A stretch of 64,000 bases of DNA. It comes from Kitasatospora phosalacinea. Lineage in GTDB: Bacteria > Actinomycetota > Actinomycetes > Streptomycetales > Streptomycetaceae. Shown one piece after another: positions 28,155 through 34,768 of this stretch. A program made the translations under genes and the position numbers. Position 1 is the stretch's first letter; each line of letters begins with the position of its first letter. Under the pieces are notes generated by a model. It did no database searches, had not been told where the DNA came from, and saw nothing but the letters and a program-made list of their open reading frames with translations. Where the stretch lies: NCBI RefSeq assembly GCF_000716545.1, contig NZ_JNWZ01000039.1, forward strand, positions 1 to 64,000, read 5' to 3'.

Positions 28155-29498
28155 CTACTCCGCCGACGGCCGGCCCATCGCCCGGTACGTCCAGCCGGCG
28201 GCCCGCCAGGCCTCGCCGTCCAGCACGTTGCGGCCGTCCACCACCCGGCGCTCGGCGACCACCGCGCCGACCTCCGTCGGGTCCAGCTCGCGGAACTCCT
28301 GCCACTCGGTCAGGTGCAGCACCACGTGCGCGCCCTCGGCGGCCTCCAGCGGGGAGGCCGCGTAGGAGAGGCTGGGGAACATCTTGCGGGCGTTGTCCAT
28401 CGCCTTCGGGTCGTAGACCGTGACCTGGGCGCCCTGGAGCTGGATCTGCCCGGCCACGTTCAGCGCGGGCGAGTCCCGGATGTCGTCCGAGTTCGGCTTG
28501 AACGCGGCGCCCAGCACCGCGACCCGGCGGCCCAGGAACCCGCCGCCGCACTGCTCGCGGGCCAGCTCCACCATCCGGGAGCGGCGCCGCATGTTGATCG
28601 AGTCGACCTCGCGCAGGAAGGTCAGCGCCTGGTCCGCGCCCAGCTCGCCGGCCCGCGCCATGAACGCCCGGATGTCCTTGGGCAGGCAGCCGCCGCCGAA
28701 GCCCAGGCCGGCGTTCAGGAACTTCCGGCCGATCCGCTCGTCGTACGAGAGCGCCTTGGACAGCTGCACCACGTCGGCGCCGGCGCTCTCGCAGACCTCG
28801 GCCATCGCGTTGATGAAGGAGATCTTGGTGGCCAGGAAGGAGTTCGCGGCGGCCTTCACCAGCTCGGCGGTCGGGAAGTCGGTCACCACGAACGGCACGC
28901 CGTCCGCGATCGGGCCCGCGTACACCTCGCGCAGCAGCCGCTCGGCGCGCTCGCTGCGCACGCCGACCACCAGCCGGTCCGGGTGCAGGGTGTCGTCGAC
29001 CGCGAAGCCCTCGCGCAGGAACTCCGGGTTCCAGGCCAGCTCGGCCTGCTCGCCCGCCGGGGCCAGCGCGGCCAGCCGCTCCGCCAGCCGGCTCGCCGAG
29101 CCCACCGGCACCGTCGACTTGCCCACCACCAGGGTCGGCCGCTCCAGCAGCGGCGCCAGCGCGTCCACCGCGGCGTCCACGTAGCTCATGTCGGCGGCGA
29201 ACTCGCCCTTGCGCTGCGGGGTGTTCACGCAGACGAAGTGCACGTCGCCGAAGGCCGCGAGCTCCTCCCAGGAGTCGGTGAACCGCAGCCGCCCGGTCGA
29301 ACCCTCGTGCCCCGCGACGTGCTTGAGCAGCAGCTCCGACAGCCCCGGCTCGTACATCGGCACCCGCCCGGAGGCCAGCGCCGCCAGCTTCTCCCGGTCG
29401 ACGTCGAGCCCCAGGACCTCGAACCCGAGCTCCGCCATGCACGCGGCATGCGTCGCGCCCAGGTAGCCGGTGCCGATCACCGTGATGCGGGGAGCCAC
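28155..29498 (-). CDS. ugd: UDP-glucose 6-dehydrogenase
   Basis: A 447-residue NAD+-dependent enzyme that oxidises UDP-glucose twice to UDP-glucuronate, supplying precursors of surface polymers. N-terminal Rossmann fold ITVIGTGYLGATHAACMAELG, VCVNTPQR, VGKSTVPVGSASRLAERL; catalytic Cys in LGFGGGCLPKDIRAF; C-terminal domain VAVLGAAFKPNSDDIRDSPAL. GTG at 29498 (translated MAPRITVIG) is preferred over the ATG at 29504 because GAAGGGA is then 6 nt away rather than touching. It is divergent from the first LCP gene, fitting a role in envelope polymer synthesis. Confidence 0.92.
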   Translation of the reverse strand: MAPRITVIGTGYLGATHAACMAELGFEVLGLDVDREKLAALASGRVPMYEPGLSELLLKHVAGHEGSTGRLRFTDSWEELAAFGDVHFVCVNTPQRKGEFAADMSYVDAAVDALAPLLERPTLVVGKSTVPVGSASRLAERLAALAPAGEQAELAWNPEFLREGFAVDDTLHPDRLVVGVRSERAERLLREVYAGPIADGVPFVVTDFPTAELVKAAANSFLATKISFINAMAEVCESAGADVVQLSKALSYDERIGRKFLNAGLGFGGGCLPKDIRAFMARAGELGADQALTFLREVDSINMRRRSRMVELAREQCGGGFLGRRVAVLGAAFKPNSDDIRDSPALNVAGQIQLQGAQVTVYDPKAMDNARKMFPSLSYAASPLEAAEGAHVVLHLTEWQEFRELDPTEVGAVVAERRVVDGRNVLDGEAWRAAGWTYRAMGRPSAE

Positions 29499-29638
29499 GC
29501 GCATTCCCTTCGGTCCGGGCCGTACCAGGGGTGAGCGACGGCCGCAGCCACCGATGGTAGCCGCCCGGCCGAGCGCCGGGACGCGCGGATTTCACGGTTT
29601 CGGCTCGAAGGCCCGCACGGGGGGTTCACAATGCCGCC

Positions 29639-30808
29639 ATGAGTTCCAAGGGGCGGGGCGACGAACCGGAGGAGGACTCCGGTTCGCTGAGCATCTTCGA
29701 CCGTGACGGGGACGGGGACGGGAACGGGAACGGCGGGGAGGACGGCGGCGGGGAGGGCGCGGCGGCGGAGTCCGCGCCGCGGCGCCGGCGGGGGCGGCGG
29801 CTGCTGGTGTGGACGCTGGCGGTGCTGCTGGTGCTGGCGGGCGGGGCGTTCGGCGGGCTGCTGTGGGTGGCGGACCACTACGCGTCCTCGGTGGAGCGGA
29901 TCCCGAACGCCTTCCCGACCCTGGCCGCGTCCGAGCAGCCCCCGGCGGTGCCGCACAGCGGGCAGACCTTCCTGCTGGTCGGGCTGGACGCCCGCTCCGA
30001 CCAGGCGACCACCGGCAAGGACGCCAAGGCGCCGGCCTGGCAGGCCGGGGCGCAGCGCAGCGACACCATGATGCTGATGCACGTCTCGGCGGACCGGAAG
30101 TCGGTCTCGCTGGTCTCCATCCCGCGCGACACCTGGGTGCCCGTCCCCGGCCACGGCAAGGCGAAGATCAACGCGGCCTACTCCTGGGGCGGCCCGGCGC
30201 TGATGATCCAGACCGTCCAGGACCTCACCAAGATCAGGATCGACCACGTCGCGGTGATCGACTGGAACGGCTTCCGGGCCCTCACCGACGCCGTCGGCGG
30301 CGTCGACATCACCATCCCGCGCACCATCGAGGCCAAGGGCGACGCCCGCGAGTGGCTGGCCGGCACCCACCACATGGACGGTGCCGAGGCGCTGCTCTAC
30401 GTCCGCGAACGGCACGGCCTGCCCAACGGGGACCTCGACCGCACCAAGCGGCAGCAGAACTTCCTGCGCGCCCTGATGATCAAGACCATGAGCTCGGGCA
30501 CCCTCTCCAGCCCGTCCAAGCTCACCGGCCTGCTCGGCACCATCGGCGACGTGGCCAGCGTCGACGACCGGCTCAGCAACACCGACCTGTACGACCTCGC
30601 CTGGAGCCTGCGCGACGTCCGCCCCGACGGCGTCCACTTCATGAACGCCCCGTTCGGCGGCTTCGACACCATCGACGGCCAGGCGGTGGTCCTGATGGAC
30701 GACGGCGCCGCGGGCGTCCTGTGGAACGCCGTGCGCACCGACCGGATGGACGCCTACCTGGCCGAGCACCGCACCAGCACCGACACCCTGGGGCAGGACG
30801 TCAGCTGA
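29639..30808 (+). CDS. LytR-CpsA-Psr (LCP) family protein 1
   Basis: A 389-residue LCP phosphotransferase that would join lipid-linked glycopolymers to peptidoglycan outside the cell. It has a charged cytoplasmic N terminus (about 50 residues, DGDGDGNGNGG), one TM segment (LLVWTLAVLLVLAGGAFGGLLWV), then the extracellular LCP domain: LLVGLDARSDQ, SDTMMLMHVSADRKSVSLVSIPRDTWVP, NAAYSWGG, RERHGLPNGDLDRTKRQQNFL with the polyprenyl-phosphate binding Arg cluster. No LytR_C domain. A CACAAT box 6 nt before the ATG suggests a leaderless mRNA. The last 8 bp overlap the converging acetyltransferase gene. Confidence 0.9.
   Translation: MSSKGRGDEPEEDSGSLSIFDRDGDGDGNGNGGEDGGGEGAAAESAPRRRRGRRLLVWTLAVLLVLAGGAFGGLLWVADHYASSVERIPNAFPTLAASEQPPAVPHSGQTFLLVGLDARSDQATTGKDAKAPAWQAGAQRSDTMMLMHVSADRKSVSLVSIPRDTWVPVPGHGKAKINAAYSWGGPALMIQTVQDLTKIRIDHVAVIDWNGFRALTDAVGGVDITIPRTIEAKGDAREWLAGTHHMDGAEALLYVRERHGLPNGDLDRTKRQQNFLRALMIKTMSSGTLSSPSKLTGLLGTIGDVASVDDRLSNTDLYDLAWSLRDVRPDGVHFMNAPFGGFDTIDGQAVVLMDDGAAGVLWNAVRTDRMDAYLAEHRTSTDTLGQDVS
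29705..29733. repeat. Hexanucleotide (GACGGG-type) tandem repeat in LCP gene 1
   Basis: Three copies of GACGGG (29705-29722) are followed by AACGGG and AACGGC, encoding a DGDGDGNGNG stretch in the cytoplasmic tail of LCP protein 1. Length changes by one unit would keep the frame. Confidence 0.6.
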
Positions 30809-31280
30809 CGGCGGGCGCGGGCCCCTGCTCGTGCACCCGCTGCCGCTCGCCGACCTTCCGGGCCGGGGCGCCGGCCCAGACCTCGCCGGGCCCGGTGGAG
30901 CGGGTCAGCACCGCGTTGGCGCCGACGACGGTGTCGGCGCCGACGGTGAGCGTGCCGCTCTTGCAGACGATCTTCGCGCCGGCGCAGACCACCACGCCGT
31001 CCTCCAGCACCACCCGCCGCATCGCCGACAGCTCCTGCGGCACCCACGGGTCGGCGCGGCCGATGGTGACGCCGTTGTAGAGGGTGACGTTCGCGCCCAG
31101 GGTGGTGTACGGGTGCAGGACGGTGCCGAAGCCGCGGTGGAAGACCACCAGGCCGGGGCCGATCTCGGCGGCGGCCGGCACCTCCAGCCCGTAGAGGGCC
31201 AGGGCCTCCTGGACCAGGCGGCCGAACAGTCGGCTGCGGCGGCGGTAGATGAGGGCGGTCACCAGCGACATGGCCGACAT
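30801..31280 (-). CDS. Serine acetyltransferase-like hexapeptide protein
   Basis: A 159-residue left-handed beta-helix acyltransferase. Imperfect hexapeptide repeats run from EIGPGLVVFHRGFGTVLHP to VGADTVVGANAVLTRSTGPGEVWAGAPARKVG, matching the C-terminal half of serine O-acetyltransferase (CysE), including the HRGFGTVLHP active-site region, but it lacks the N-terminal helical domain of CysE. Its acceptor may be serine or a sugar. The start may be 31280 or the second ATG at 31271. It overlaps LCP gene 1 by 8 bp (convergent) and lies in the surface-polymer zone. Confidence 0.82.
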   Translation of the reverse strand: MSAMSLVTALIYRRRSRLFGRLVQEALALYGLEVPAAAEIGPGLVVFHRGFGTVLHPYTTLGANVTLYNGVTIGRADPWVPQELSAMRRVVLEDGVVVCAGAKIVCKSGTLTVGADTVVGANAVLTRSTGPGEVWAGAPARKVGERQRVHEQGPAPAVS

Positions 31281-31456
31281 TGTCCGCCGCCCCGCGCGGG
31301 GCGGCGCCGACGACGCGCGCCGCGGCGGCAGTTCGGATCCGCCGTGCGAATCGCGGATCCCGGACGCCGCCGCGGGGCGCGGCCGGTCGGGCCGGAACGG
31401 CCCGGAGGGAACGACCGGACGCGAACGGCCGGTCGGGGGCGGCTACTTGGCGACGG

Positions 31457-32782
31457 CTACTTGGCGGCGGCCGGGACGGGGGTGTCGTTGCGCATCGCCT
31501 CGAAGACCGCCTTGGACTTGGCCTCGTCCCACTTGACGGCGGACTCGCCGGTGGGGGTGCGGTAGTCCGGGTTGCCGATCGGGACGGTGATGGTCTTGCC
31601 GTCGCCGCCGGTGACGCCCTTCATGGCGAGGAACATCGAGCCCAGGTCGGTCAGGCCCGCGTCGTCGTCGACGATCACGGTGTCCAGGCCGGCCGAGACC
31701 AGCGGGTAGAAGGTGAACGGGTTGAGCAGCGTCGTCGGGGAGGCGGCCTGCTTGGCCAGCGCGCCGAGGAACTTCTGCTGGTTGCGCATCCGGCCGAGGT
31801 CCTGGTCGGCCATCTGGTGGCGCTGCCGGACGAAGGCCAGCGCCTGCTTGCCGCTCAGGGTCTGGGTGCCGGCCTGCAGGTCGAGGCCGGAGTCCTTGTC
31901 CTTGACCGGCTGCTCGATGTTCATCTCGACGCCGCCGACGGCGTCGACCAGGCCGACGAAGCCGGAGAAGCCGATCTCCGCGTAGTGGTCGATCCGCAGG
32001 TTCATGTTGGTCTCGACGGTCTGCACCAGCAGGCGGCCGCCACCGGCCGCGAAGGCCGCGTTGATCTTGCGGGTGGCGGCGGGGACGGTCTTGCCGTTGC
32101 CGGAGGTGTCCTGGTGGGCGGGGATCTGCACCCAGGAGTCGCGCGGGATCGACATCAGCGTGTTCCCGTTGTCGCCGATGTGCAGGACCATCATCGAGTC
32201 GCTGCGCTTGCCCTCGGCGGAGCCGGTGTGCAGGTCCTGCTCGTCGGCGTCGGTGAGGCCGGCCCGGCTGTCGGAGCCGACGATCAGCCAGTTGGTGCCC
32301 TTGCCCGGGGCCGGCCGGCCCGGGTAGTCGGCCAGCACGTTCTCGTGGTGCAGCTTGCCGTCCGCCCAGAAGTAGGTGCCGATCATGGTCACCAGCAGGG
32401 CGAGGACCAGGCCGAGCACCGAGTAGCCGACGGTCTTCTTGCGCGAGCGGCGCGGCCGGGCGGCCCCGGGCGCGCCGGCGCCCGCCCCCGCGCCGGAACC
32501 AGGACCGGCCGGGTTCGGCCCGGACTCGTACGGCGGCCGCCCCTGGGGCGGCCGCCCGCCGTACGGGGGCTGCCCGCCGCCGCCGTCGCGGTACGGGTCG
32601 CCGCCCTGCGGGCGGCCGTCGTCGGGTCGGTCCTGCCGGGCGGGACGGGAGAGCGGGACGCCCGTGCCGCGCGGGTTCAGCTCCGGCGGCAGCGGCGGTT
32701 CCGCCGCCGCTCCGCCCTGGCCCCGCGCCGCGTCGCCCCGCCCGTATGCGCCGCCCCCCGGGCGCTCCTGCCACGTGTTCAT
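31457..32782 (-). CDS. LytR-CpsA-Psr (LCP) family protein 2
   Basis: A 441-residue LCP protein. A Pro/Gly-rich cytoplasmic tail of about 120 residues (RPPYESGPNPAGPG...) precedes one TM segment (GYSVLGLVLALLVTMIGTYFW). The LCP domain shows NWLIVGSDSRAGL, SDSMMVLHIGDNGNTLMSIPRDSWVQIP, KINAAFAAGG, VRQRHQMADQDLGRMRNQQKF (polyprenyl-phosphate Arg cluster). No LytR_C domain. CATCCT lies 6 nt before the ATG at 32782, so it may be leaderless. It diverges from the FMN reductase and its leader peptide. Second of four LCP paralogues in 13 kb. Confidence 0.9.
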   Translation of the reverse strand: MNTWQERPGGGAYGRGDAARGQGGAAAEPPLPPELNPRGTGVPLSRPARQDRPDDGRPQGGDPYRDGGGGQPPYGGRPPQGRPPYESGPNPAGPGSGAGAGAGAPGAARPRRSRKKTVGYSVLGLVLALLVTMIGTYFWADGKLHHENVLADYPGRPAPGKGTNWLIVGSDSRAGLTDADEQDLHTGSAEGKRSDSMMVLHIGDNGNTLMSIPRDSWVQIPAHQDTSGNGKTVPAATRKINAAFAAGGGRLLVQTVETNMNLRIDHYAEIGFSGFVGLVDAVGGVEMNIEQPVKDKDSGLDLQAGTQTLSGKQALAFVRQRHQMADQDLGRMRNQQKFLGALAKQAASPTTLLNPFTFYPLVSAGLDTVIVDDDAGLTDLGSMFLAMKGVTGGDGKTITVPIGNPDYRTPTGESAVKWDEAKSKAVFEAMRNDTPVPAAAK

Positions 32783-32904
32783 GGGGGAAGGATGCCCGAA
32801 CCGGGGGCCGCGCGGTGGTCGAGGAGGCGCCGCGGGCCCCGTTGTGGCCGTTTTGATGCAGGGCGGGGACGGTTCGGAGCACTGTTCACCAGGCGGGCAC
32901 GGCC

Positions 32905-32934
32905 TTGACCCGTCGAAACCGGGCGTGTTTGCAT
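32905..32934 (+). promoter_or_regulatory. Promoter of the leader-peptide/FMN-reductase transcript
   Basis: TTGACC (32905-32910) followed by an 18-bp spacer and TTGCAT (32929-32934), 6 nt before the leader ATG at 32941. The -10 match is moderate, but the spacing fits a leaderless transcript starting at the leader peptide. Confidence 0.45.
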
Positions 32935-32940
32935 GACCGT

Positions 32941-33018
32941 ATGGAGCAGCGTCAGGTCCTCACCCGTCGGCGGCACGTCGACCACGGTCGGGTGTCCTGC
33001 TCGCTGTGTCGCGGCTGA
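32941..33018 (+). CDS. Putative cis-acting leader peptide (RRHVD type) upstream of an FMN reductase
   Basis: A 25-codon ORF with ATG at 32941 and TGA at 33016: MEQRQVLTRRRHVDHGRVSC then SLCRG. It matches, from memory, the actinobacterial leader peptides with RRHVDLxR...C near the end that lie upstream of sulfur and thiol genes and are annotated as putative leader peptides. It ends in C-S-L-C-R; the two Cys are spaced by two residues. It precedes the FMN reductase by 107 bp, ending in GC-rich DNA capable of pairing. A regulatory role through stalling at Cys or similar codons is inferred. It is far too short for ordinary gene-finding. Confidence 0.7.
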   Translation: MEQRQVLTRRRHVDHGRVSCSLCRG

Positions 33019-33124
33019 CGCCTTCGCCGCGCACTCACCCGGGCGACCCGCGCCTCGCCCACTCCTTCCCCTCCCCCCTTCCCGGTCGCGGCGTGCCCGC
33101 GGCCGTACGCCCCGAGGTGACTCC

Positions 33125-33679
33125 ATGGCCGTGATCCTGTCCGTCTCCGGTTCCCCGTCCGCGACCTCCCGCACCACCCGGCTGCTGCGCCACGTCGACC
33201 GCCGGCTCGCCTCGCACGGGCACCAGGTCCGCACGCTGGACGCCCGCTCGCTGCCCGCCGCCGCGCTGCTCGCCGCGGACACCTCGGACCCGGCGATAGC
33301 CAGGGCCGTCGAGCTGTTCGAGCAGGCCGACGGCGTGGTGATCGGCACCCCGGTCTACAAGGCCGCCTACTCGGGCCTGCTGAAGGCCCTGCTCGACCTG
33401 CTGCCGCAGTACGCGCTGCGCGGCAAGACGGTGCTGCCGCTGGCCACCGGCGGCTCCACCGCGCACGTGCTGGCGGTGGACTACGCGCTGCGGCCGGTGC
33501 TCAGCTCGATGGGCGCCGGGCACATCACCCAGGGCTGGTTCGTGCTGGACCGGCACGTCGGCGTGCGCGAGGACGGCGGCACCGAACTGGAGCGCGAGAC
33601 CGAGGTGTTGCTGACCCCGGTGGTGGACGCGTTCTCCGCCGCGCTCGCCCCGCGGGTGGAGCTCGCCGTGGCGAGCTGA
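33125..33679 (+). CDS. NADPH-dependent FMN reductase (SsuE-like)
   Basis: A 184-residue flavodoxin-fold reductase. The start at 33125 (MAVILSVSGSPSATSRTTRLLRH) follows GAGGTGACTCC; the frame is open upstream but carries no similarity. SGSPSATSRT is the FMN phosphate loop; the ADGVVIGTPVYKAAYSGLLKALLDLLPQYALRGKTVLPLATGG stretch is the SsuE/MsuE signature with the Y important for tetramer formation. It would supply reduced FMN to a flavin monooxygenase such as an alkanesulfonate monooxygenase, which is not in this window. The upstream leader peptide supports a sulfur-linked regulation. Confidence 0.88.
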   Translation: MAVILSVSGSPSATSRTTRLLRHVDRRLASHGHQVRTLDARSLPAAALLAADTSDPAIARAVELFEQADGVVIGTPVYKAAYSGLLKALLDLLPQYALRGKTVLPLATGGSTAHVLAVDYALRPVLSSMGAGHITQGWFVLDRHVGVREDGGTELERETEVLLTPVVDAFSAALAPRVELAVAS

Positions 33680-33968
33680 CCGTTCGTCGGCGAAGCCGCC
33701 CCGCCCGGGGCCCGGGACCCTCAGACCGCAGCGCGGGAACCCCTAGGGGAGAGGGCCCGGGCCCCGGACGCTTTCCCGGGCCGGGGCTCAACCCGGTGGA
33801 GGACGACCGCTCCCGGGCCCCGCTCCTACCGTGGAGCCGTCCCCCGGGCCCCACCTCCAGAGGTAGGGCCAGCCCCACCCCGAAGACGGATGCCTGCTGG
33901 ATTCCGCGGCCGGGGTCACGCCCGGAAGGCTGGGGGACGACGTCGGACCCCACCACGAGGAGCATGCA

Positions 33969-34754
33969 GTGACCACGGCAGCGAGCCCCGCTCACCTCTC
34001 ATCCCTGCCGGAGCGGGGCGGCGCCGCCGCCCGGGCCAGGCAGGTCACCAAGGCGTACGGCGCGGGGGAGACCCGGGTGACGGCGCTGGACGCGGTCGAC
34101 GTCGACATCGACCGCGGCCGCTTCACCGCGATCATGGGCCCGTCAGGGTCCGGCAAGTCGACGCTGATGCACTGCCTGGCCGGGCTGGACACCGTCTCCG
34201 AGGGGCGGATCTGGATCGGCGACACCGAGATCACCGGGCTGAAGGACAAGCAGCTGACCAAGCTGCGCCGGGACAAGATCGGCTTCATCTTCCAGGCCTT
34301 CAACCTGCTGCCCACGCTGAACGCGGTGGAGAACATCACGCTGCCGATGGACATCGCGGGCCGCAAGCCCGACCAGGCCTGGCTGCAGCAGGTGATCGAC
34401 ACCGTCGGCCTGTCCGGCCGGCTCAAGCACCGCCCCGGCCAGCTCTCCGGCGGCCAGCAGCAGCGCGTCGCGGTGGCCCGCGCCCTGGCCGCCCGGCCCG
34501 AGATCATCTTCGGCGACGAGCCCACCGGCAACCTCGACTCCCGCTCCGGCGCCGAGGTGCTCGGCTTCCTGCGCCGCTCCGTCGACGAACTCGGCCAGAC
34601 CATCGTGATGGTGACGCACGACCCGGTCGCCGCCGGCCACGCGGACCGGGTGCTGTTCCTCGCCGACGGCGCGATCGTCGACGAGATGCACAACCCGACC
34701 GCCGACTCCGTCCTGACCCGCATGCGCCGTTTCGACGGCAAGCGCACCAGCTGA
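33969..34754 (+). CDS. ABC transporter ATP-binding protein (LolD/MacB type)
   Basis: A 261-residue ABC ATPase powering the FtsX-type permease of the next gene. Walker A is GPSGSGKS, Q-loop QAFNLLPTLNA, signature LSGGQQQRVAVARALAARP, Walker B IIFGDEPTGNLDS, H-loop VMVTHD. The extra N-terminal 20 residues are poorly conserved. GTG at 33969 follows GAGGAG. It overlaps nothing and is 14 bp from the permease gene, so they are cotranscribed. Substrates of such exporters include lipids, peptides or toxins. Confidence 0.93.
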   Translation: MTTAASPAHLSSLPERGGAAARARQVTKAYGAGETRVTALDAVDVDIDRGRFTAIMGPSGSGKSTLMHCLAGLDTVSEGRIWIGDTEITGLKDKQLTKLRRDKIGFIFQAFNLLPTLNAVENITLPMDIAGRKPDQAWLQQVIDTVGLSGRLKHRPGQLSGGQQQRVAVARALAARPEIIFGDEPTGNLDSRSGAEVLGFLRRSVDELGQTIVMVTHDPVAAGHADRVLFLADGAIVDEMHNPTADSVLTRMRRFDGKRTS

Positions 34755-34768
34755 GACGGGGCCCGACC

